Counted from the stretch's first letter, positions 1 to 6,398 are shown. The stretch is 13,496 bases of DNA from JBGTKH01 sp041744735 (GCA_041744735.1 JBGTKH010000187.1:1-13496); one strand, 5' to 3'. A program made the numbers and translations. Notes: generated from the letters alone by a model not told the origin.

Positions 1-252
1 TGACCGAAACTCGCAATCGTAACGCTCTGTACACAAGTGACGTTTCTTTTCCATGGTGCCAGCGGTGGTCGTAGGACTGCATAGATCCGGCGTCCGAGAG
101 ACTATGAAGTAACACTGCGGGATTCTTCGTCTGTGACGCCCCCAGCCTCCCCGGCAAAACCACCGAAACCATGCGAATGCGATGGCCACGTAAAGGGCGA
201 TCAAAACTGCAATTATCCAGTACAGCACTGCGCTAGTCCCCCACACATGCAC
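1..252 (-). CDS. Doubtful partial membrane ORF off the left edge
   Basis: On the minus strand a frame stays open from a GTG at 252 to the window edge (84 codons, no stop). It encodes one strongly hydrophobic stretch at about 234-157 (core LYWIIAVLIALYVAIAFAW), flanked by Arg and Trp, which would make one membrane helix near the N terminus. Read beyond the GTG, the frame is open upstream to about 367 without an ATG. A purine-rich GAGGCGG lies 7 nt before the GTG. The sequence after the helix is rich in Arg and Cys and does not look like a conserved protein. I recognise no family. It could be the N terminus of a real membrane protein, a decayed gene or chance. Confidence 0.2.
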   Translation of the reverse strand, partial: MHVWGTSAVLYWIIAVLIALYVAIAFAWFRWFCRGGWGRHRRRIPQCYFIVSRTPDLCSPTTTAGTMEKKRHLCTERYDCEFRS

Positions 253-604
253 AACTTGACCGCCTCGGACGAGTCGCCAGGTCGCCAGGTACGTACCCGC
301 AAGCGTTGTGCCAAGTGGTTTGGCTAGTCGTCCAAGCTGATGTCGGTGGCAGAGCGGCCATTTGGATCACAGTCGTCGCAGCGGCCACTGATTGTCATCA
401 CACCAACTTGGTCGGTGGACGACCTTTGCCACCGACGACAGTGGCGGCGCGGCGCCAATGTCGTTGATCTTTGTGAAGCCGACGCGCAGCGTTGAGCCAA
501 AGGCGATCAACCGAGATTGCTCCCAAGTCTTGCGGGACCAGTAGGAACGACTCTGTTTGGCACAGCCATTGCGTGCCACCTGCAGCGAGGACAAATATCA
601 GCCG
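253..604. other. Stretch without a supportable gene
   Basis: Short open frames exist on both strands here, but none has a convincing ribosome binding site, a recognisable domain or natural amino acid composition. Some are antisense to the CsbD-like remnant just downstream. No terminator, tRNA-like structure or clear promoter was seen. Confidence 0.5.
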
Positions 605-721
605 CGAATTGCAGGAGAACTTTGCAGGCGCACAGAGCTGATTGGCCGTCTGAAAAAGCGGTATGGCTACGAACGCGAGCAGGCCGAAAAAGAAGTCGAG
701 GAATTTTGTGCTAGTTGCTGA
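605..721 (+). pseudogene. CsbD-like stress protein, C-terminal remnant
   Basis: The frame ending at the TGA 719-721 finishes with the segment ELIGRLKKRYGYEREQAEKE followed by VEEFCASC. This resembles the C-terminal half of the CsbD family of small general-stress proteins, whose usual pattern is a Leu-Ile/Val-Gly, a KLQERYG-like stretch, then REEAE and an acidic-hydrophobic end. The N-terminal half is missing: the frame is open only back to 545 and has no plausible start. The 7-mer TTGCAGG occurs at 609-615 and again at 622-628, so a 13-nt partial duplication may have shifted the frame. Reading the upstream part in the neighbouring frame gives AANCRRT, matching the CRRT downstream. CsbD genes often sit among other stress genes, which fits the CBS and YihY genes that follow. 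The family assignment rests on about 30 residues. Confidence 0.42.
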
Positions 722-734
722 CCACAAACTTGCA

Positions 735-741
735 GAGGAGG
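735..741 (+). promoter_or_regulatory. Ribosome binding site of the CBS gene
   Basis: GAGGAGG lies 6 nt before the ATG at 748. It decides the start in favour of this ATG over the in-frame TTG at 715, which overlaps the end of the CsbD-like remnant. Confidence 0.85.
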
Positions 742-747
742 ATTGAA

Positions 748-1170
748 ATGCTCGTAAACGACGTCATGACAGCGGATGTTGAGTGTGCTCGCCCCAACGA
801 CACGATTGCCGCGGCCGCGGCACGGATGCGCGACCTGGACGTGGGGGCGCTGCCGGTTTGCGGCGCCAACGAGCGGTTGGTCGGAATGATTACCGACCGC
901 GATATCACCATTCGCGCGACCGCTAGATGCTGTGATCCCGCGCATACGAAAGTGAGCGAGGTGATGACACACGACATCAGCTACTGCTATGAAGATGAGG
1001 AAGTCTCCCAAGCAGCTTGGCAAATGATGGAAGAGCGCGTGCGCCGCCTGCCCGTACTAAGCCGCGATAAACAATTGGTCGGTGTCGTCTCACTAGGCGA
1101 TTTGGCTGTCGACGGAGACCAGCAATTGGCGGGTCAGGCACTGGAGGCAATTTCGGAGCAGCCGCACTAA
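748..1170 (+). CDS. Two-CBS-domain protein
   Basis: This 140-residue protein is almost entirely a tandem pair of CBS domains (a Bateman module), which bind adenosyl ligands such as AMP, ATP or SAM and sense energy state. CBS1 covers about residues 3-58, starting at VNDVMTADV and ending with GMITDRDITIR. CBS2 covers about 66-122, starting at VSEVMTHDI and ending with GVVSLGDLA. Both ends are the family hallmark. There is no membrane segment or extra catalytic domain, so it is a soluble stand-alone CBS protein of typical size. The ATG at 748 was chosen for its strong ribosome binding site. It is followed by a YihY-family gene 275 nt downstream on the same strand. Its target or partner cannot be read from the sequence. 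Confidence 0.9.
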   Translation: MLVNDVMTADVECARPNDTIAAAAARMRDLDVGALPVCGANERLVGMITDRDITIRATARCCDPAHTKVSEVMTHDISYCYEDEEVSQAAWQMMEERVRRLPVLSRDKQLVGVVSLGDLAVDGDQQLAGQALEAISEQPH

Positions 1171-1445
1171 CAATCGGACGTAGACCGGATATACGCCCGA
1201 ATCGCTCTCTCCGGATCGGCCACGATCCTCCCAGAGACGATTCAGCATCCGAGTCCATCGCGACTCCGGACGTAATAAAATCGCGGACAATAGCATCAGG
1301 CATCCGATTTGCGGCCCGTGATGTCGATCGAAGTATCAAAAACATTTGCTTATCCTAGCTAGCGTCGGTCGATTGAACCTATCAATTCGCTGTATTGTTG
1401 CTCGGGCGGTGGATCCAAGCTATAACTGTGTTTATAGGACAGCAT

Positions 1446-2321
1446 ATGCGACGATTGATAGACAGCGTCTGGCAACCGATGGCCGCGACCTTCGAGCGCT
1501 TTCATCGTGACGACGGAGAGTTGTTGGCCGCCGCGGTGGCCTATTATGCAGCGTTGTCGTTCTTCCCGCTGCTTTTGGTGTTGATCTCCGGCCTAGGACT
1601 GTTTCTGCAATTCACAGACATAGGACGGACCGCCGAACAGCAGGTTTTGGGTACGATCGCGGAGTACTCGTCGCCAAGTGTGAAACAGGACATTGCGGAG
1701 ATCCTCGAAAGCGTTCAAAGCAAAGCGCCCATTAGCGGACCCGTTGGCTTGCTTACGCTGATACTAGCGGCGCTTGTTCTGTTTGCTCAGTTTGACCGTG
1801 CATTCGATCGCATCTGGAACGTCGAGAGCCCAAAAAAACGTGGCATTCTTGCGACGCTAAAGTACATTCTGTTCCATCGGCTGCGGGCCTTCTGCATGCT
1901 GCTTGGGCTGGGCACCTTGGTTGTAATTAGCTTTCTCGCAGGTCTGACGCTCTCGGCCATTGAGAACTACACGAGCGGCGCTCTGCCGTGGGCCGCAGGG
2001 GTTTGGTTGCTGATCAGCGCCGGGACGAGCATCGTCATCAACATTTTCGCGTTTACCGTCATCTACAAAGTCCTGCCAAAAGTTCCCGTGCGGTGGTCGG
2101 AAGGTTTTCGGGGGGGCATGATCGCGGCCGTGGTTTGGGAAGTCGGCCGGCAGATACTGGCTGCATTCTTAATCGGTGACAAGTTCAGCGCCTACGGAAT
2201 CGTCGGTTCCTTCTTGGCCGTAATGTTGTGGACATATTACGCGGCCACAGTCCTGTTCCTGGGCGCGGAGTACATCCAAGTAGTTTGTGCACGATGCAAT
2301 CCGATCGAGCGCCGGGCATAG
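1446..2321 (+). CDS. YihY/BrkB-family membrane protein
   Basis: This 291-residue inner-membrane protein belongs to the YihY/virulence factor BrkB family, formerly mislabelled as ribonuclease BN. Its molecular function is unsettled. The N-terminal motif AAAVAYYAALSFFPLLLVLI at residues 28-47 is the family signature, and FDRIWNVESPKKRG (116-133) precedes the central helices. I count about six membrane segments, near 33-55, 99-118, 146-170, 182-208, 222-244 and 251-275. The end carries the usual YGIVGSFLAVMLWTYY, FLGAE pattern. I chose the ATG at 1446 because AGGA lies 6 nt upstream; an in-frame TTG at 1395 would add 17 residues but has no good binding site. Length is normal for the family. It sits between a CBS protein and a rhodanese, a stress-type neighbourhood. 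Confidence 0.9.
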   Translation: MRRLIDSVWQPMAATFERFHRDDGELLAAAVAYYAALSFFPLLLVLISGLGLFLQFTDIGRTAEQQVLGTIAEYSSPSVKQDIAEILESVQSKAPISGPVGLLTLILAALVLFAQFDRAFDRIWNVESPKKRGILATLKYILFHRLRAFCMLLGLGTLVVISFLAGLTLSAIENYTSGALPWAAGVWLLISAGTSIVINIFAFTVIYKVLPKVPVRWSEGFRGGMIAAVVWEVGRQILAAFLIGDKFSAYGIVGSFLAVMLWTYYAATVLFLGAEYIQVVCARCNPIERRA

Positions 2322-2444
2322 TCCTCGTGTGATGCAAACACCTTCGCGGCACGTCAGTTGCAGCAATTCCGGTCCGAAACGGTCCGTCGGCCGGCACTTC
2401 GACAGTCGTTCACTCAAGCGGACCGTGAACTTATTCCTCTCCTC

Positions 2445-2450
2445 AGGAGG
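2445..2450 (+). promoter_or_regulatory. Ribosome binding site of the rhodanese gene
   Basis: A perfect AGGAGG sits 6 nt before the ATG at 2457. It fixes the start against in-frame upstream alternatives and shows that translation signals of this TGA-containing gene are intact. Confidence 0.88.
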
Positions 2451-2456
2451 TTTGCC

Positions 2457-2780
2457 ATGACGATCGAAAGGATCTCACCACAACAGGCACACAGCGACAT
2501 CGTGGACTCAGGCGCGCTGCTAATCTGCGCTTATGACAGTCAAGAACAATGCGCGCACAACCGTTTGGAAGGGGCCTTGTCGCTGCCAGAATTTCAGTCG
2601 CACGAGGATACCGTCTCAAACGACCGAGAACTGATTTTCTACTGAGCGTGACCAAACGACGAAACCGCGTCCGGTCGGGCGCAGGAATATCGTAAGAAAG
2701 GTTTCAAGAATACGAAGATCCTTCACGGCGGCGTAGCTGCCTGGAAGGAAGCCGGGCTGACTGTCGAAAGCGCGGTATAA
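2457..2780 (+). CDS. Rhodanese with two in-frame TGA codons at the active site
   Basis: Read through two TGA codons (2643-2645, codon 63; 2649-2651, codon 65), this frame gives one complete single-domain rhodanese of 107 residues ending at TAA 2778-2780. Rhodaneses are sulfurtransferases that carry a persulfide on an active-site cysteine. The N-terminal half contains ISPQQAHSDI, LLICAYD, RLEGALSLPEF and DRELIFY. The C-terminal half contains PNDETASGRAQEYRKKGF and the hallmark GGVAAWKEAGL. The junction is F-Y-(TGA)-A-(TGA)-P-N, where related rhodaneses read F-Y-C-A/S-C-P-N, so both TGAs replace the Cys-x-Cys pair. No other stop or frameshift occurs. A SECIS-like hairpin follows at 2665-2685. 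The likeliest reading is a selenoprotein with Sec-x-Sec; the alternative is a pseudogene with two cysteine-to-stop changes. If termination occurs, only a 62-residue fragment without active site is made. Confidence 0.72.
2665..2685 (+). promoter_or_regulatory. Candidate bacterial SECIS stem-loop
   Basis: CCGCGTCC (2665-2672) pairs with GGGCGC (2677-2682) plus GG (2684-2685), leaving one bulged A at 2683 and a GGTC tetraloop at 2673-2676. This makes an 8-bp stem with one G-U pair. The loop lies 22-25 nt after the second TGA and 28-31 nt after the first, inside the spacing tolerated by bacterial SECIS elements, and a G occupies the first loop positions as expected. E. coli fdhF SECIS has the same GGUC loop, from memory. 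The bulged U of that element is not evident here. GC-rich coding DNA can form such stems by chance. Confidence 0.5.
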
Positions 2781-2840
2781 TGGAGATCGGCAGCGTGTGG
2801 ATCGACGAAGCGTTCACTTTCGGGCTGCGCTGCGGCCGTG

Positions 2841-2872
2841 AAAAAATCCAGCCAAGAAACGGCTGGTTTTTT
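2841..2872. terminator. Bidirectional rho-independent terminator
   Basis: CCAGCC (2848-2853) and GGCTGG (2861-2866) form a 6-bp stem around a 7-nt loop, with six A before the stem and six T after it. It therefore works in both directions. It lies between the rhodanese gene (ending 2780, +) and fliA (ending 2900, -), which converge here, and would close both transcription units. Confidence 0.87.
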
Positions 2873-2899
2873 GTTGCGCGGTGGTGGGCCGAGGGCGGC

Positions 2900-3685
2900 T
2901 TATGTGCCGAACTCGGGGCGGCGGCGGCCTAGTTGGGATTGCAGGCGCTGGACGATGCTGCTGTGCATTTGGCTGACGCGGCTTTCGCTTAGGTCCAGCG
3001 TGGCACCGATCTCTTTCATCGTCAACTCTTCATAATAGTAGAGGATGATGATCAGCCGTTCGTTGCGGTTCAGGCCCTTGGTCACCAATCGCATGAGATC
3101 GTTCTTCTGGATGCGTTTGGTCGGGTCCTCGCCCTTCTTATCTTCCAGAATGTCGATTTCACGGACGTCTTTATAGCTATCCGTTTCGTACCACTTCTTA
3201 TTCAGGCTGATCAGGTTCACCGCGTTGGCATCGAGCAGCATTTTCTCAAGATCGGCAACGCTCAGACCCATGTGATCGGCCAACTCCTGTTCCGTCGGAT
3301 GGCGGCCCATTTTGGCTTCCAGCGTCTTGGTGGCCTCATTCAGCTTGCTGGCTTTCGAGCGCACCAGCCGCGGCACCCAATCCATCGTGCGCAGCTCATC
3401 AAGCATCGCGCCGCGGATACGCGGCACGCAGTAGGTTTCAAACTTCACGCCGCGCGACATGTCGAAGGCGTCGATGGCGTCCATCAGGCCGAAGATGCCG
3501 GCCGACACGAGGTCATCCAACTCCACACCTTCGGGCAGCCGCGCCCAGATGCGCTCGCCGTTGTACTACACTAGCCGCAGATATCGTACGACGAGCCGGT
3601 TGCGCAGCTCTTTGTTAGTCATGTCCGCCTTGTAGGCTCGCCAGACTTGTTCGATATCATCAATGAGTGCGACGGTCGTGGACAT
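2900..3685 (-). CDS. fliA: Flagellar sigma factor FliA/WhiG, interrupted by a TAG
   Basis: FliA (sigma-28) directs RNA polymerase to late flagellar and chemotaxis promoters. The full frame from ATG 3685 to the stop at 2900 would be 261 residues, normal for the family. ATG 3685 has GGAGG 5 nt upstream. Region 2 is clear (VELDDLVSAGIFGLMDAIDAF, FETYCVPRIRGAMLDELRTMDWVPR), region 3 is HPTEQELADHMGL, and region 4 contains LIIILYYYEELTMKEIG and LSESRVSQMHSSIVQRLQ. However codon 40 is TAG (3566-3568 on the plus strand), in ...YLRLV-stop-YNGERIW, where relatives have Lys; AAG to TAG is one base change. The frame is the same on both sides. The downstream part alone (from GTG 3526, 208 residues) would lack part of region 2. 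So this is a nonsense-mutated gene, a sequencing error or, much less likely, a readthrough site. It is the last gene of the flagellar cluster. Confidence 0.85.
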
Positions 3686-3777
3686 GCAATCCTCCATGAT
3701 TGGTCTGCCTTGCTGGCATTTGTATTTTCGAGTTCCGTCTCGAGGCCCACGCCATGCGAGCCGACTTGTCTTTTTCC

Positions 3778-3875
3778 CGTAGGACGGATTGCCAATCGGT
3801 CCGATCGTGGCTGGCGTCACTTTCTCGACTGTCGGTTACTTGACTCATGCGGGCGGATTGGCAATCCGTCCTACG
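3778..3875. repeat. Perfect 20-bp inverted repeat upstream of fliA
   Basis: The 20-mer CGTAGGACGGATTGCCAATC (3778-3797) recurs exactly inverted at 3856-3875, with 58 nt between. Each arm is itself nearly palindromic, for example CGGATTG-G-CAATCCG in the right arm. A further TCCTACG lies just right of it. I recall similar GGATTGGCAATCC-type palindromes as dispersed intergenic elements in planctomycete genomes, but could not search. It lies in the 202-nt gap between the small membrane protein gene and fliA and could be a REP/MITE-like element or an RNA structure in the fliA leader. Confidence 0.8.
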
Positions 3876-3887
3876 TTGCAGTTCGTC

Positions 3888-4130
3888 CTACGCTTCCGCT
3901 TGCTCGCTGGCTTGAAGGTCCGCGAGTTGCTTGTCGAATTGGGCTTTCACGGAATCGCTCACAACACGGCCGCCAATTTGTCCGATCACGTAACCCAGGG
4001 CCGCAAATCCGAACAGGCACACGCACGCTAGTTTCAAAGTCGGTTCCAGTCCGCTGCCGTCGAGCAGTCCGCGGGCCACGACTGTCGCGAAGGCGACCGG
4101 CCCCAAAATGCCGGCGTAGTTACGACCCAT
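3888..4130 (-). CDS. Small membrane protein of the flagellar cluster, unknown function
   Basis: This 80-residue protein has two hydrophobic segments, at about residues 6-20 (AGILGPVAFATVVARG) and 29-50 (LKLACVCLFGFAALGYVIGQIGG), followed by a charged helical tail (SVKAQFDKQLADLQASEQAEA). It is likely an inner-membrane protein. I chose the ATG at 4130 (MGRNYAGIL) because a purine-rich GAGAGGG precedes it; an in-frame ATG at 4160 would add ten Arg-rich residues. It sits between flhG and fliA on the same strand, which suggests a role tied to flagellar assembly or regulation. I do not recognise a named family and infer a conserved protein only from its regular composition and context. Confidence 0.7.
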   Translation of the reverse strand: MGRNYAGILGPVAFATVVARGLLDGSGLEPTLKLACVCLFGFAALGYVIGQIGGRVVSDSVKAQFDKQLADLQASEQAEA

Positions 4131-4276
4131 GTGGCCCTCTCGACGGCAAACTCGCCGCATTCCGTACAGATTAACGCTGCGCTGCGTGGCGACGCGCCTG
4201 AGTGTATCGGCATGAGTGAGGGTTCAGCTTGAGCGGAATACATTTCTTGTTGCGCTTCTCCGTGTTGTTGTGTAGG

Positions 4277-5143
4277 TCAAACGGCTTTCCTTTTTGTTTG
4301 CGCGACGGCTGGGTTCGTTGCGCGTTTGACCTCGCTGGCGGCCAGCACGGCGGCCATGCGTTCGATCTCGCGAGCCGCGGGGCACGTGGGCGAGGTGACT
4401 AGCAACGGCATCGCGGCACGAGCGGCCGCGGACACGCGCGGGTCACTCGGCACGTGTCCCAGCCAGGTGGTCGTGATTTGCAAGAACCGCCGGCACGACT
4501 GATCGATCCGGCGGTGCACGTCCGCGGCCGCTTCGGCGTCGTCCGCTTGGCTGACGACGATGCGAATCGCCGCGGTATTGTCTGCGTTTGCTAGGGCCTT
4601 GATCGTGGCGTACGAGTCCATCACGGCGACCTGATCGGGAGTCGTTACCAACAGCACGTCGTCCGCTGCTTTCCAGAACCGCCGCGCCAATTCGCTGGGC
4701 CCGCTGCCGATGTCGAGCACCACGATTTCCGCGTGACGGCCGAGCGTCTTCAGTTGGTCGATCAATCGCCGCTGAGCCTTCTCGCCGCAGTCCACCACCC
4801 CGCCGGCAGCCCACATGCCGGGTACGATCTGAATACCCGCCGGCCCGCGCTGTAATACTTCGTGGATGTCTTGCCGCGCGGTCAACACGTCAACCACGCT
4901 TCCCGCTTCGGTCACCCCGCACAGCGTCGCCACGTCGGGCCGGTTCAAGTCGGCATCGACCAGCACCACGCGGGCACCTTGCTGCGACAAAGCCACGGAG
5001 AGATTCACCGCCAGCGTTGTCGTCCCCACGCCGCCTTTGCCGCCGGTCAACACGGCCAAGCGAGGCGCCGGCCCCAACTCCGTCGCTCCCTGTCGTGCCG
5101 CCTTCAGCACCAGATTTCTCAGTTCAGCAGCTTGATCACGCAT
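4277..5143 (-). CDS. flhG: FlhG/MinD-like P-loop ATPase
   Basis: This 288-residue protein is a MinD/ParA-type ATPase. Next to flhF it is best called FlhG (YlxH/FleN), which limits flagellar number and placement by acting on FlhF at the membrane. The deviant Walker A is GGKGGVGTTT at residues 34-43: the signature lysine K36 is present, but the usual second lysine (KGGVGK[T/S]) is T41. DADLNRPD (63-70) is the second conserved aspartate motif, followed by VVLDIGSG (141-148) and TTPD (167-170). No clear C-terminal amphipathic targeting helix is seen; the C terminus is Lys/Arg-rich. The N terminus (RDQAAELRNLV) resembles the FlhF-contacting DQAxxLR motif of FlhG proteins. The ATG at 5143 has only a weak ribosome binding site. 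It lies 55 nt after flhF. Confidence 0.88.
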   Translation of the reverse strand: MRDQAAELRNLVLKAARQGATELGPAPRLAVLTGGKGGVGTTTLAVNLSVALSQQGARVVLVDADLNRPDVATLCGVTEAGSVVDVLTARQDIHEVLQRGPAGIQIVPGMWAAGGVVDCGEKAQRRLIDQLKTLGRHAEIVVLDIGSGPSELARRFWKAADDVLLVTTPDQVAVMDSYATIKALANADNTAAIRIVVSQADDAEAAADVHRRIDQSCRRFLQITTTWLGHVPSDPRVSAAARAAMPLLVTSPTCPAAREIERMAAVLAASEVKRATNPAVAQTKRKAV

Positions 5144-5160
5144 AACAACTCACTTCGCGA

Positions 5161-5194
5161 TCGAAATCGATAATCGCAAATCAAAAATCGAAAA
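5161..5194. repeat. Degenerate heptamer repeat between flhF and flhG
   Basis: The spacer reads as successive 7-mers on the plus strand: TCGATAA, TCGCAAA, TCAAAAA, TCGAAAA (5167-5194), preceded by a 6-nt TCGAAA. The consensus is TCGAAAA (TTTTCGA on the gene strand). It occupies most of the 55-nt gap. The 7-nt period is the same as in the array upstream of flhF. Confidence 0.65.
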
Positions 5195-5198
5195 TGTT

Positions 5199-6398
5199 TC
5201 AGCGTTCCATTCCCAAGACGATTCGGGTCAGCTTGCGGCGGTCGGCCGGTTCGATGTCGTCGGGTACATTCTGCCCGTCGGTGACGTAGCTGAGCGGCAG
5301 CTTGCAACCGCGCACGAGCGGCAGCAGATTGCCCAGACCGGTGGCTTCATCCAGCTTCGTCAGCACCAGCGACGTGACGCCCACCTCGGCGAATTGCTTG
5401 GCGGTCTTCGTCAACGCGGCGCTGCTGGCCACGCTGCTCAACACCAGGTGCACTTCGTCCGGCTTGGCTTCGGCGAGCATCGACTTGAGCTCTTGAATTT
5501 GCACTTCGTCGCGCGGGCTGCGACCGGCTGTGTCGAGCAGGATGAGGTCCAGGTTCGCCAGGCGAGCCACCGCCTCGCGCATCTGCCGCGGCGTCGAGAC
5601 AACCTCCATCGGCAGATCGATGATGTCGGCGTACGTCCGCAGTTGTTCGACCGCCGCGATGCGATACGTGTCGACCGTGATCAGCCCGACGCGCCGCCGG
5701 TCGCGCAAACGGAAGTTCGCCGCCAACTTGGCAGTCGTCGTTGTCTTGCCCACTCCAGTCGGCCCGATCAACGCCACTAGTCGTCGCTGTCCGGGAGTAA
5801 TTACTATCGGCCCAGACACGTTGATTTCTTCTTCAATCAGCCGCGCGATTCGAGCTTTCAACAACACGACGTCACTCAAATCGCGGTTCGACGCGCCGCT
5901 GCGTACGCGGTCGATCATTTCGCGCGCCAGATCCTCGCTGACTTCGGCGTCGATCAAGTCGGTGTACAGCCGGAACAGCGACTCGGGCAATTCCTGCCGC
6001 GACGAGCGGTCATTCTGCCGGCAGAGATCCTCCATCATCGAGTCCAAATCCGAAAGCTGGCCCATCAGACCCTTGCGGAACTTGGTGCGGTAATCCTGTG
6101 CGTCTGCCGCTGGGATGTGCGGCGCATTTGACTGGGCCTGCCGCGGCGCGGACGGCGCGACTTGTGCCGCATGAGACGGCCTGTCGCGATCCGCCACGGC
6201 TGCCGTTTGCGGCAAGCGACTAGGCACGTTTACGTTGGCCGATGCCGTAACTTCGATCTGCTGCGAACCCGTGAGCCAGCGAAACAGTCCGCCGCGCACC
6301 TCACGCGTGTGCAAGACCGCCGCCTGTGGCCCCAACTCGCGGCGCACCAACTCCAGCGCTTCCTGCATTGACCGAGCACGATACGTTTTGGCTTCCAT
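5199..6398 (-). CDS. flhF: Flagellar biosynthesis GTPase FlhF
   Basis: FlhF is an SRP-type GTPase that positions the flagellum and helps recruit the basal body at the membrane. From ATG 6398 the protein has 399 residues. The N-terminal region MEAKTYRARSMQEALELVRR is the standard FlhF start, followed by a Pro/Ala/Gln-rich linker (about 55-100), an N-type helical domain (100-200) and the G domain. The G domain shows Walker A GPTGVGKTT (212-220), DTYRIAA (243-249), LLDTAGRS (287-294) and TKLDEATGLG (347-356). All nucleotide-binding motifs are intact. I prefer ATG 6398 over ATG 6416 because AAAGGA lies 6 nt upstream; the upstream ATG belongs to the last unit of the 7-bp repeat array. flhG follows after 55 nt, flhA precedes by 142 nt. 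Confidence 0.95.
   Translation of the reverse strand: MEAKTYRARSMQEALELVRRELGPQAAVLHTREVRGGLFRWLTGSQQIEVTASANVNVPSRLPQTAAVADRDRPSHAAQVAPSAPRQAQSNAPHIPAADAQDYRTKFRKGLMGQLSDLDSMMEDLCRQNDRSSRQELPESLFRLYTDLIDAEVSEDLAREMIDRVRSGASNRDLSDVVLLKARIARLIEEEINVSGPIVITPGQRRLVALIGPTGVGKTTTTAKLAANFRLRDRRRVGLITVDTYRIAAVEQLRTYADIIDLPMEVVSTPRQMREAVARLANLDLILLDTAGRSPRDEVQIQELKSMLAEAKPDEVHLVLSSVASSAALTKTAKQFAEVGVTSLVLTKLDEATGLGNLLPLVRGCKLPLSYVTDGQNVPDDIEPADRRKLTRIVLGMER

Noticed and set aside
133..327. Plus-strand 64-codon ORF near the left edge
   Set aside because: GTG start without a ribosome binding site, Pro/Cys-rich composition and overlap with the more plausible minus-strand membrane frame.
398..727. Minus-strand ORF with a hydrophobic FLDFFFGLLAFVAIPLF stretch
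   Set aside because: It is antisense to the CsbD-like remnant; the hydrophobic stretch mirrors its Lys/Glu-rich codons.
1249..1269. Short hairpin CCGAGTC/GACTCCGG in the CBS-YihY gap
   Set aside because: Seven pairs with a bulge and no T run are within what GC-rich sequence gives by chance; nothing ties it to a function.
2457..2780. TGA decoded as tryptophan (genetic code 4) as an explanation for the rhodanese
   Set aside because: Other genes here, such as the antitoxin, flhA and the Gfo/Idh/MocA gene, end at TGA as a normal stop, and Trp would not restore the active site.
3566..3568. Pyrrolysine at the fliA TAG
   Set aside because: The position is not catalytic, relatives have plain Lys, and several other genes here end at TAG; a point mutation or sequence error is simpler.
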